A model generated the notes under the pieces. The model was not told where the DNA came from. It worked only from the letters and a program-made list of their open reading frames with translations, and ran no database searches. Both the position numbers and the translations under genes were made by a program. Below are positions 8,182 to 16,012 of a DNA stretch of 64,000 bases, in pieces; within the stretch, counting starts at the first letter, position 1; every line of letters starts with the position of its first letter. Source of the DNA: Acidimicrobiaceae bacterium (GTDB lineage Bacteria > Actinomycetota > Acidimicrobiia > Acidimicrobiales > Ilumatobacteraceae); the NCBI GenBank assembly GCA_020637295.1, contig JACJWF010000002.1, positions 488,608 through 552,607 of the forward strand, in the 5' to 3' direction.

Positions 8182-9594
8182 TCAGCCGAGCCGGCTCTTC
8201 TGCACCTTGCCCATCGCGTTGCGCGGCAGCTCGTCGACCAGCCGGACCTCCCGCGGCCGCTTGTGCACCGACAGCGAGCCTGCCACCGACTGCGCCAACG
8301 CCGCCGGGTCTGGCGTGGCGCCGTCGGCCGGGACCACGAACGCGACGATCCGCTGCCCGAGGTCGCCATCGGGCAGACCGACCACTGCCACCTCGGCCAC
8401 GTCCGGATGGGCGAGCAGGGCGGTCTCCACCTCGCCGGCACCCACCTTGTAACCGCCGGTCTTGATGATGTCCATCGACATGCGCCCCACGATCCGGTGG
8501 AACCCGCCGGCATCGACGACCGCCGCGTCGCCGGTGCGGAACCACTGGCCGTCGAAGCCGGCGGCCGTTGCATCCGGCCGGCCGAGATAGCCGTCGAAGA
8601 GGGTGTCGCCCGCCACCTGCAACTCACCGATCGTGGCCCCATCGTGGGGCACCGGGCCGCCGTCCTCGGCCACCAGGCGGGTGCGCACCCCATCGATCGG
8701 CAGGCCCACCCAGCCAGGGCGGCGCTCCCCCGCCGCCCGCGTGGACAGGGTGATCAGCGTTTCCGTCATCCCGTATCGCTCCACCGGCGCCTGTCCGGCG
8801 CGGGCCACCAGTTGGTCGAACACCGGCACCGGCAGCGGCGCCGACCCGGACACCAGCAGCCGAGCGGATCGCAGCGCGCCCACCGCGGTGACATCGGCCG
8901 CCACCCTGCCCCACACCGTCGGCACCCCGAAGAACAGGCTGCCGCGCTCCGCCTCGGCGGCGGCCGCATACGCCTCCGGGGTCGGGCGACCGGTGTGCAC
9001 GAGGCGACAGCCGACGCGCAACGCACCGAGCACCCCCAACACCAGGCCATGCACGTGGAACAGCGGCAGCCCGTGGACCAGCACGTCGGCGGGAGTCCAC
9101 TCCCAGGCGGCGGCCAACCCGTCGAGGCCGGCGGCGAGCGCGCCGTGCGAGAGCACGACACCCTTCGGCGCACCGGTGGTGCCCGACGTGTAGACGATGA
9201 GGCCGGCGGTGTGTGGGTCGGCGGCGGGCGGTGCCCAGCCCATGGCCGCGGCCCCGTGGGGCACCACCGGCAGGCCGTGGTCAGGCCAGGGCGCGTCGCC
9301 CACCACCGCAGCGGCGCCGGAGTCGCGCAGCACGTGCGCACGCTCCACCTCGCCGGCATCGTGGGGCACCGGAACCACCGGCACGCCGGCGCGCAGCCCC
9401 GCCACCACGGCGACCACGGTGTCCATCGTGGCGGCGGCATGGACGGCAACGGCGGGCAGGCCGGAGATCCGTGCCGCCACCGAATCGGCCCGCCGCCGCA
9501 ACGCCTCCCAACTGACCGCCTCGTCGCCCACACGGACAGCGGCAGGGTGGTCGCCGTAGCCGCCGTCGAGCGCAGCGAGCAGGTGGTCGGTCAT
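8182..9594 (-). CDS. acyl-CoA synthetase, malonyl-CoA-ligase (MatB)-like
   Basis: A compact 470-residue ANL-superfamily ligase that forms an acyl-adenylate and then an acyl-CoA. Motifs are YTSGTTGAPKG (AMP/phosphate loop), RYGMTETLITLS, the GYKVGAGEVE hinge region, and the C-terminal lysine context NAMGKVQKSRL. Size, RYGMTET and GYK-GAGE are characteristic of malonyl-/methylmalonyl-CoA synthetases and the related actinobacterial FadD36 group, so a short dicarboxylic or short-chain acid is a plausible substrate. It is transcribed away from the operator region of the MMPL gene and has no obvious partner. Confidence 0.85.
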   Translation of the reverse strand: MTDHLLAALDGGYGDHPAAVRVGDEAVSWEALRRRADSVAARISGLPAVAVHAAATMDTVVAVVAGLRAGVPVVPVPHDAGEVERAHVLRDSGAAAVVGDAPWPDHGLPVVPHGAAAMGWAPPAADPHTAGLIVYTSGTTGAPKGVVLSHGALAAGLDGLAAAWEWTPADVLVHGLPLFHVHGLVLGVLGALRVGCRLVHTGRPTPEAYAAAAEAERGSLFFGVPTVWGRVAADVTAVGALRSARLLVSGSAPLPVPVFDQLVARAGQAPVERYGMTETLITLSTRAAGERRPGWVGLPIDGVRTRLVAEDGGPVPHDGATIGELQVAGDTLFDGYLGRPDATAAGFDGQWFRTGDAAVVDAGGFHRIVGRMSMDIIKTGGYKVGAGEVETALLAHPDVAEVAVVGLPDGDLGQRIVAFVVPADGATPDPAALAQSVAGSLSVHKRPREVRLVDELPRNAMGKVQKSRLG

Positions 9595-9633
9595 CGACGG
9601 GACGCTACCGCGGGCGCCCCGCCGTCTGGCCGC

Positions 9634-10263
9634 TCACGGCAGCGTGTAGCTGTTCTCGAACTCGTCCTGGACGACCGTCGCGACGGTGGCCGTGGTGTCC
9701 ACCACCAACTCCTCGTCGAGGATGCGGGTGCGGTACGACCAGCCCTCGGGCAGCGCCAGCCGGTCGCCCAACGTCGCCAGCGTGCCCTCCGACATCGCCG
9801 GGTCGACACCGATGCACAACGCCTGCATGACGTAGGCGGTGCCGTCGGGAGCGACCAACTCGTAGACCGGCTTGCCGGCGTCCCAGAAGAAGACGGCCCC
9901 GCGGTTCACGTGGCGAAGGGTGTACGGGGTGCTCTGCGGCATGTCGCCCAGGTCCACCGTAGCGATGCGCCGCATGAGGATGCCGTTGAACTCGCGCAGC
10001 ACGGGCTCCACGATGGCCACCTTCGTACCAAGGCCGTCGAGCACCCAGTGCCGGGGCCCGTTGAGCTTCACGAACGCCCCACCCATCTCCTGGGCGATCG
10101 CCGCCGGGTCCAGCCCCTCCCAGAGCTCTTGCGGGCAGTCGTTGAGCATCTGCGTGCCCCACACTTCTGCTTCCAGCCCGCCGTCGCGGAGGTAGACGAC
10201 GAGCACCTCGCCGTACCGCACGCCGCGCATGTCGGAGATCAGCCGCTGCGGCCGCTCGCCCAT
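9634..10263 (-). CDS. conserved-looking protein of unknown function
   Basis: A 209-residue soluble protein with no signal peptide or membrane segment. It is a mixed alpha/beta sequence with aromatic and acidic stretches (RHWVLDGLG, AVFFWDAGKPVYELVAPDGTAY), ending in a run of beta-strand-like Thr/Val-rich sequence. I do not recognise the family. The ATG at 10263 has a good ribosome site (GGGAGAAT) five to ten bases upstream. Its promoter carries a 17-bp palindrome exactly in the -35/-10 spacer, so the gene is almost certainly controlled by a dedicated DNA-binding protein, which suggests substrate-responsive expression. The next gene downstream on the strand is the MatB-like ligase, 39 bp away, so the two may be co-transcribed. 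Confidence 0.7.
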   Translation of the reverse strand: MGERPQRLISDMRGVRYGEVLVVYLRDGGLEAEVWGTQMLNDCPQELWEGLDPAAIAQEMGGAFVKLNGPRHWVLDGLGTKVAIVEPVLREFNGILMRRIATVDLGDMPQSTPYTLRHVNRGAVFFWDAGKPVYELVAPDGTAYVMQALCIGVDPAMSEGTLATLGDRLALPEGWSYRTRILDEELVVDTTATVATVVQDEFENSYTLP

Positions 10264-10294
10264 CTGGATTCTCCCTCGTGTCCGTGGTACCACG

Positions 10295-10324
10295 ATCTTA
10301 TGGCAGATTATCTGCCACTTTCAA
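10295..10324 (-). promoter_or_regulatory. promoter with perfect operator in its spacer
   Basis: On the minus strand, TTGAAA (10319-10324) and TAAGAT (10295-10300) are separated by 18 bp, ideal for a primary-sigma promoter. The spacer is almost wholly the palindrome TGGCAGAT-A-ATCTGCCA (10301-10317). A protein bound there would block RNA polymerase. The predicted start near 10288 gives a leader of about 25 bases to the ATG at 10263. The site overlaps the end of hutI. Confidence 0.7.
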
Positions 10325-11528
10325 CCGATGGGATGCGCCCACCGTCGACGGCCAGGTCGCCGGCCTGGACGACGTCGTGGATCAGCGGGACGCCGGGCCG
10401 GTACACCAGGTGCGTGTACGACGGGGCATCGAGGATGATCAGGTCGGCGCGAGCGCCAGGGCGGATCCCACCCACGTCGTCGCGCCACAACGCTGCGGCG
10501 CCACCAGCGGTCGCAGCGCGGACGGCCTCCTCCGCCGTCATGCCCATGTCGCGCACTGCGAGCGCGATGCAAAACGGCATCGACGTCGTGAAGCTGCTGC
10601 CCGGGTTGCAGTTGGTGGCGATCGCCACGGTGGCGCCGGCGTCGATCACGCGGCGGGCATCGGGGTACGGCTGGCGGGTGCTGAAGTCCGTCGCCGGCAG
10701 GAAGGTCGCCACCGTGTCGCTGCCGGCAAGGGCAGCAACGTCCGCGTCCGACAGGTAGGTGCAATGGTCCGCCGACGCGCATCCCATCTCCACCGCCAGT
10801 TGCACCCCGGGGCCATGACCGAGTTGGTTGGCGTGCAACCGCAGGCCCAGCCCCGCCGCCCGGCCCGCCGCCAGCACCGTCCGGCACTGGTCGGCGTCGA
10901 ACGCACCCACTTCGCAGAACGCGTCGATCCAGCGGGCATGCGGTACCGCGGCGGCCAGCATCGGGCCGCACACCTCAGCCACGTAGTCGTCGGGCCGCCC
11001 TTCGAACTCCGGCGGGACGACGTGCGCCCCGAGGAACGTGGTCTCCTCGGTGAACGCCGAGGCGACCTCCAGGCACCGCGCCTCGTCGGCGGCGGTCAAC
11101 CCGTAGCCGGACTTGATCTCCACCGTCGTGGTCCCGGCCCGGCGGGCCTCATGGCGCAGCCGGGCGGTGGACGCACGCAGGTCGCCGTCCGCCGCGGCAC
11201 GGGTGGCCGCCATCGACACGCGGATGCCCCCGGCCTCGTACGGCCGGCCGGCCATCCGGGCAGCAAACTCGTCACCGCGGTCGCCGGCGAACACCAGATG
11301 CGTGTGGCTGTCCACGAAGCCGGGCAGCACACAGCGACCACCGGCGTCGATCCGCCGATCGGCCACCTGCCCTGCTGGGCCGACGGCCACGATCCGCCCG
11401 CCGGCGAACACGACGGAGGCGTTGCGCACCAGCCCGAGGGGCCCGTCGCCGAGCGCCGGATCGCTGGTGACCAGCAGCCCGATGTTGTCCACCACGGTGG
11501 CGGACGGAGGCTCGGCCGGACCGGTCAC
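10308..11528 (-). CDS. hutI: imidazolonepropionase
   Basis: Amidohydrolase that opens 4-imidazolone-5-propionate to N-formimino-L-glutamate, the third step of histidine degradation. At 406 residues it is a normal length. The metal-binding HTH sits at residues 75-77 (VDSHTHLVFAGDR), followed by the family motif TTTVEIKSGYGL, then HVVPPEF, NQLGHGPGVQLA, ADHCTYLSD and NCNPGSS. Translation starts at a GTG whose GTGA overlaps the hutF stop, so it is translationally coupled as the last gene of the hut operon. Its 3' end overlaps the promoter of the next gene. Confidence 0.95.
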   Translation of the reverse strand: MTGPAEPPSATVVDNIGLLVTSDPALGDGPLGLVRNASVVFAGGRIVAVGPAGQVADRRIDAGGRCVLPGFVDSHTHLVFAGDRGDEFAARMAGRPYEAGGIRVSMAATRAAADGDLRASTARLRHEARRAGTTTVEIKSGYGLTAADEARCLEVASAFTEETTFLGAHVVPPEFEGRPDDYVAEVCGPMLAAAVPHARWIDAFCEVGAFDADQCRTVLAAGRAAGLGLRLHANQLGHGPGVQLAVEMGCASADHCTYLSDADVAALAGSDTVATFLPATDFSTRQPYPDARRVIDAGATVAIATNCNPGSSFTTSMPFCIALAVRDMGMTAEEAVRAATAGGAAALWRDDVGGIRPGARADLIILDAPSYTHLVYRPGVPLIHDVVQAGDLAVDGGRIPSVESGR

Positions 11529-12874
11529 CACAGTGCCGTCACCGCGGCAGCCAGGGTTGCCGGCACGTCGAGCGACACGTGCACCCCGTCCTCCACCACC
11601 TGCCGACCGGCGACCACCACGTCGCGCACGTCGCACGACGTCGCGGCGAACACCGCAGTGGCCACTGCCGCATCGCGCCCCGCACCGGCTGTGCGGACGG
11701 TGTCCAGCCGGAGGGTGATGAAGTCCGCCGGTGCACCTGCCGCCAGCACACCACCGGTTGGCCACCCCAGCGAGCGGGCGCCACCGGCGGTGGCGGCAGC
11801 CAGCAGCACCTCGGGCGGGTGATGGCCCCGACCCAACGTCGCCAGGCGCTCGTCCAACTCCACACCGCGAGCTTCCTCGAACAAGTCGATCACGGCGTGC
11901 GAGTCGGTGCCCAGCGCCAACCCGGCGCCGGCGGCGCGCAGCAGGCGGGCGGGGCCGATGCCGTCGGCCAGGTCGCGCTCCGTCGTCGGGCACAGGCAGC
12001 AGGTGCAGCCGGAGTTGCCGAGCAGCCCGATGTCCACCCCACTGAGGTGGGTGGCGTGCACCGCCGTGAAGTCGGGCCCGAGCGCGCCGTGCTCGGCCAG
12101 CAACGCCGACGGAGTGAGGTGGTGGGCGGCGATGCACTGCTCGTTCTCCGCCGGCTGCTCGCTGACGTGGGCGTGCAACGGCAGGCCGGCCGCACCCGCC
12201 CATCGCGCCACTTCCCCGATGGATGCGGGGTCTACTGCCCGCACGGAGTGGACGGCGGCGCCGGTGCGGGCCGCCGCCCCCGGCGGCACCACGACCGCGG
12301 CGGCCCGCTCTGCGAAGGAATCGGCATCACCGTCCGAGAAGCGCTGCTGCACCGGGTTGAGCGCCAGCGGCGCACCGTCGGCCCCGACGCCGCCGTGGAG
12401 GTAGCAGGTGTCCAGCAGCGTGATGCGAATGCCCACGTCGGCCGCCGCGGCGAGGAGGGCCGCGCCCATCGCGTTGGGGTCGTCGTAGGGCACGCCGCCA
12501 GGCCCGTGGTGGAGGTAGTGGAACTCCCCCACACAGGTGATGCCGGCCAGCAGCATCTCGCCGAACACCGCCCGTGCCAGCCCGTGGTAGCTGTCGGGGT
12601 CCAGGCGCTCGGCCACGCGGTACATCTGCTCCCGCCACGTCCAGAACGACCCCTCGCCGCCGTGGGTCCGCCCCCGCAGTGCCCGGTGGAACGCATGGCT
12701 GTGGGCGTTGACCAGGCCGGGCATGGTGAGGCCCCGCAGGCGGGTGGCGCCGGCCGGGGAAGCGACGCCCGCCTGCAGCCGGATGATCTGGCCGCCGTCG
12801 ACCTCGATCAGCACCCCGGCCTCGGCGGTCGCGCCGCCCAGCCACGCCAACTCGCTCCAGTACAGGTCGGTCAC
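11525..12874 (-). CDS. hutF: formimidoylglutamate deiminase
   Basis: Zinc-type amidohydrolase converting N-formimino-L-glutamate to N-formyl-L-glutamate and ammonia, the five-step variant of histidine degradation. At 449 residues it is full length. The metal-binding HSH is at residues 58-60 (VNAHSHAFHRALRGRTHGG), followed by the HutF-specific FWTWREQMYR, GEFHYLHH, HAHVSEQPAENEQC and LGTDSHAVID. The start is a GTG overlapping the stop of the deformylase-like gene by four bases. The pathway next needs a formylglutamate amidohydrolase (HutG), and no recognisable hutG is in the operon. Confidence 0.94.
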   Translation of the reverse strand: MTDLYWSELAWLGGATAEAGVLIEVDGGQIIRLQAGVASPAGATRLRGLTMPGLVNAHSHAFHRALRGRTHGGEGSFWTWREQMYRVAERLDPDSYHGLARAVFGEMLLAGITCVGEFHYLHHGPGGVPYDDPNAMGAALLAAAADVGIRITLLDTCYLHGGVGADGAPLALNPVQQRFSDGDADSFAERAAAVVVPPGAAARTGAAVHSVRAVDPASIGEVARWAGAAGLPLHAHVSEQPAENEQCIAAHHLTPSALLAEHGALGPDFTAVHATHLSGVDIGLLGNSGCTCCLCPTTERDLADGIGPARLLRAAGAGLALGTDSHAVIDLFEEARGVELDERLATLGRGHHPPEVLLAAATAGGARSLGWPTGGVLAAGAPADFITLRLDTVRTAGAGRDAAVATAVFAATSCDVRDVVVAGRQVVEDGVHVSLDVPATLAAAVTALW

Positions 12875-13446
12875 GAACCCACCCGCTCGACGAACTCGGT
12901 GATCCGGCGGACGAACTCGTCGCGGTGGAAGCGCTCGAACTGCTCCCAGGTGGTGAGGCTGCGGGTGTCGTGCACCCGGTCCAGGAACAGCAGCCCGTCC
13001 AGGTGGTCGCACTCGTGCTGGAACGTGCCGGCGGTGAGGCCGCGGCGGACCTCGTCGTGCTCCACCCCGTCACGGTCCAGGTAGCGGACGCGGACGTTGA
13101 CGTGTCGCATGACGTTGCCGCGCATGTTGGGCACGGACAGGCACCCCTCGTTGACCTCCACCATCTCGTCGTCGAGCGGTTCGATCACCGGGTTGACCAC
13201 GACGGTGAGCGGGATGGGCGGCTTGTACGGGTACCGCGGGTTGTGGGTGACCTCGATCGTCGCGATGCGCACCGTCTCGCCGATCTGCGGGGCGGCGATC
13301 CCCGCCCCGTTCGCCGCGTGCATCGTGTCGACGAGGTCGTCGATCAGCGCCTGCATCGCCGGCGAGGCCAGTTCCTCCCGGGTGACCTCGCGGCTGCGCT
13401 CGCGCAGCAGCGGGTTGCCGACGTGGAGGATCTCCCGGACGGTCAC
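12871..13446 (-). CDS. peptide-deformylase-family hydrolase in the hut operon
   Basis: A metallohydrolase with all three peptide-deformylase motifs: GAGIAAPQ (residues 48-55), EGCLS (100-104, metal ligand Cys102) and HECDH (144-148, ligands His144 and His148, catalytic Glu145). At about 191 residues it is a typical size. Known members remove the formyl group from N-formylmethionyl proteins. Its position is odd: it is locked between the dioxygenase and hutF by GTGA overlaps at both ends, exactly where a formylglutamate deformylase is needed and hutG is missing. It could therefore hydrolyse N-formylglutamate to glutamate and formate (inference), or be an ordinary def gene. The GTG at 13446 was chosen for the overlap; an ATG at 13461 also exists. 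Confidence 0.88.
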   Translation of the reverse strand: MTVREILHVGNPLLRERSREVTREELASPAMQALIDDLVDTMHAANGAGIAAPQIGETVRIATIEVTHNPRYPYKPPIPLTVVVNPVIEPLDDEMVEVNEGCLSVPNMRGNVMRHVNVRVRYLDRDGVEHDEVRRGLTAGTFQHECDHLDGLLFLDRVHDTRSLTTWEQFERFHRDEFVRRITEFVERVGS

Positions 13447-14246
13447 TGCGGCCTCCGCCACAGCACCGGGAACAGGGGGTGGTCCAGCGCGGCGCCGTCG
13501 GACAGTTCATCGGCCAGGCCGGGGAACGGCGGTGACGTCACCCACGGCCGCACGGCATGGCGCATGTCCTCACCCAGGAAGCGGATGGACAGCACGCGGC
13601 GGTGGTTCGGCCCGCTGACCCCGCCCGCGGCGTGCAGTGTGAGCATGTGGAAGCAGACCGCGTCGCCGGGCTCCAGGGCCCAGCCGACTACGGGATGATG
13701 CTCAGGGTCGCCATCGATGTCCGGCAACTCCTGCAGCGTGCCCTCGGCGAACCACTTCGCCTGCCCGTCCTTGAACGTGCGCGGCATGTACCACGGGCCG
13801 AGGTGGGAGCCCTTCACGAACTCCAGCGTGCTCTCTCGCGGCACCGGGTCGATGGGGATCCACATGCTGAGGTTCAGGCGGCCGTCGACGTTGTAGTAGG
13901 GCAGGTCCTGGTGCCACGGCGTGCGCTGGCGGGTGCCGGGCTCCTTGTTCAGCACATGGTCGTGGTACAGGCGGACCTCGTGCGCCCCCATCAGCTCACC
14001 GGCGATCGCGGCCGCGTCGGTCTCGCGGATGAACCGCTCCATCGCCGGGATCCGCTGCCAACTGCAGAAGTCCTCGACGAACGCACCGTCGCTCATCTCG
14101 CTGGCCCGCTTCGCCAGCGGCGACAGGTCTGCCAGGTTGGCCTCGATCGCCTCCCGGGCAAGCTCCATCTGCTGCGGCGTGAACGCGTTGCGCACGCAGC
14201 ACGCCCCGTCTCGGGCGAAGTCGCCGTCCGTCATGCTGCGGCTCAC
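13443..14246 (-). CDS. phytanoyl-CoA dioxygenase (PhyH)-family Fe(II)/2-oxoglutarate oxygenase
   Basis: A 267-residue non-haem iron oxygenase. The facial triad is visible as HxD in PWHQDLPYYN and a distal histidine in FHMLTLHAAGG, with the 2-oxoglutarate-binding arginine in NHRRVLSIRF. PhyH-family enzymes hydroxylate or N-demethylate small molecules. Members are not part of the standard hut pathway, so in this operon it may process a modified histidine such as an N-methylated form (inference). Start at a GTG with GAGG eight bases upstream; an ATG at 14234 is an alternative. Its stop overlaps the deformylase-like start by GTGA. A 93-bp gap to hutU holds nothing I can name. Confidence 0.88.
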   Translation of the reverse strand: MSRSMTDGDFARDGACCVRNAFTPQQMELAREAIEANLADLSPLAKRASEMSDGAFVEDFCSWQRIPAMERFIRETDAAAIAGELMGAHEVRLYHDHVLNKEPGTRQRTPWHQDLPYYNVDGRLNLSMWIPIDPVPRESTLEFVKGSHLGPWYMPRTFKDGQAKWFAEGTLQELPDIDGDPEHHPVVGWALEPGDAVCFHMLTLHAAGGVSGPNHRRVLSIRFLGEDMRHAVRPWVTSPPFPGLADELSDGAALDHPLFPVLWRRPQ

Positions 14247-14339
14247 TTCGTTCGCCTCACGTGCTCGCCGCCTCCGCTGCGCTTCGGCGCTCGCCGCACC
14301 CTGAGCGTCTCCGTGTTCTTCCTGCCGCGGCTCACCTTC

Positions 14340-16010
14340 TCAACCCTCCCCCATCGGAATGCGCACGCCGCGCTCGTGGGCGACCTCGACGGCACGGTCG
14401 TAGCCGGCGTCGGCGTGGCGGATGACGCCCATCCCCGGGTCGGCCACCAGCACCCGGGAGAGCTTCTCCGCAGCCAGGTCGGTGCCGTCGGCCAGGCAGA
14501 CCATTCCGGCGTGGATGCTGCGCCCGATGCCCACGCCGCCACCGTGGTGGATGCTGACCCACGTGGCACCGCTGGACGTGTTGACCAGCGCGTTGAGCAG
14601 CGGCCAGTCGGCGATGGCGTCGCTGCCGTCGAGCATCGACTCGGTCTCGCGGTACGGCGAGGCGACGGAGCCGGAGTCCAGGTGGTCGCGGCCGATGACG
14701 ATGGGCGCCTTCAACTCACCACGGCGGACCATCTCGTTGAACCGCAGGCCGAGGCGGTGACGCTCCCCGTAGCCGAGCCAGCAGATGCGGGCGGGCAGGC
14801 CCTGGAACGCCACCCGCTCCCCCGCCATCTCGATCCAGCGGCGCAGGTGCGGATCGTCGGGGAACTCCTCCAGCACGGCCCGGTCCGTGGCGGCGATGTC
14901 GGCCGGGTCGCCACTGAGCGCCACCCAGCGGAACGGGCCCTTGCCCTCGCAGAACAGCGGCCGGATGTACGCCGGCAGGAAGCCGGGGTAGTCGAACGCC
15001 CGCTCGAAGCCGCCGAGCTTGGCCTCCGTGCGCAGGCTGTTGCCGTAGTCGAACACCTCCGAGCCCTTGTCCATGAACCCGACCATCGCCTGGCAGTGGA
15101 CGGCCATGCTCTCCCGGCTGCGGCGGATGAGCTCCTGCGGGTTGCTGCGGGCCATCTCCGCGGTGGCCTCGGGGGTGAGGTCCTGGGGCACATAGCTCAG
15201 CGGGTCGTGGGCGCTGGTCTGGTCGGTGACGATGTCGGCCGGGAAGTCCATGTCCAAGAGGCGTGGCAGCAGGTCGGCGGCGTTGCCCACCACGCCGACG
15301 GACAGCGCCCGCCGCTCGTCGCGGGCGCGGATGCAGCGGGCGATGGCGTCCTCCAGCGAGTCGGCGATCTCGTCGAGGTAGCGGTGCTCGTGGCGGCGCT
15401 CCACCCGCCAGGGGTCGACGTCGATGCACAGCGCCACGCCGCCGTTCATCGTGACGGCCAGCGGCTGGGCACCGCCCATGCCACCGAGGCCGGCCGTCAG
15501 CGTGATCGTGCCGGCCAGGCTGCCGTCGCCGGTCCCCGCGGCGTGGCGGCGGCGGGCGATCTCGGCGAAGCATTCGTAGGTGCCCTGGAGGATGCCCTGG
15601 GTACCGATGTAGATCCACGAGCCGGCCGTCATCTGGCCGTACATCGTCAGGCCGAGCGCCTCCAGCCGGCGGAACTCGTCCCAGTTCGCCCAGTCCGGCA
15701 CCAGGTTGCTGTTGGCGATCAGCACACGGGGTGCCCACTCGTGGGTGCGGAACACGCCGACGGGCTTGCCGCTCTGCACCAGCATCGTCTCGTCACCCTT
15801 CAGGGTGGTGAGCGTGCGGGCCATCGCATCGAAGGCGTCCCAGCTGCGCGCCGCCCGGCCCGTGCCGCCGTAGACCACCAGGTCGTCCGGGCGCTCGGCG
15901 ACCTCCGGGTCGAGGTTGTTGTGCAGCATGCGGTAGGCGGCCTCCTGCGGCCACCCGAGGCAGGTGAGGTCGGTGCCACGCGGGGCGTGCACAGGGCGGG
16001 GTCCGGACAT
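14340..16010 (-). CDS. hutU: urocanate hydratase
   Basis: NAD+-dependent urocanase that adds water to urocanate to give imidazolone propionate, the second step of histidine degradation. At 556 residues it is the expected size. It begins with the family's PRGTDLTCLGWPQEAAYRML-type start, then LVVYGGTGRAARSW, GKPVGVFRTHEWAPRV, NSNLVPDWANWD and TDQTSAHDPLSYVP, and ends in the conserved GGVGIGRSIHAGMV region near the C-terminus. It starts two bases after the hutH stop, so the two genes are coupled. Confidence 0.97.
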   Translation of the reverse strand: MSGPRPVHAPRGTDLTCLGWPQEAAYRMLHNNLDPEVAERPDDLVVYGGTGRAARSWDAFDAMARTLTTLKGDETMLVQSGKPVGVFRTHEWAPRVLIANSNLVPDWANWDEFRRLEALGLTMYGQMTAGSWIYIGTQGILQGTYECFAEIARRRHAAGTGDGSLAGTITLTAGLGGMGGAQPLAVTMNGGVALCIDVDPWRVERRHEHRYLDEIADSLEDAIARCIRARDERRALSVGVVGNAADLLPRLLDMDFPADIVTDQTSAHDPLSYVPQDLTPEATAEMARSNPQELIRRSRESMAVHCQAMVGFMDKGSEVFDYGNSLRTEAKLGGFERAFDYPGFLPAYIRPLFCEGKGPFRWVALSGDPADIAATDRAVLEEFPDDPHLRRWIEMAGERVAFQGLPARICWLGYGERHRLGLRFNEMVRRGELKAPIVIGRDHLDSGSVASPYRETESMLDGSDAIADWPLLNALVNTSSGATWVSIHHGGGVGIGRSIHAGMVCLADGTDLAAEKLSRVLVADPGMGVIRHADAGYDRAVEVAHERGVRIPMGEG

Positions 16011-16012
16011 GG

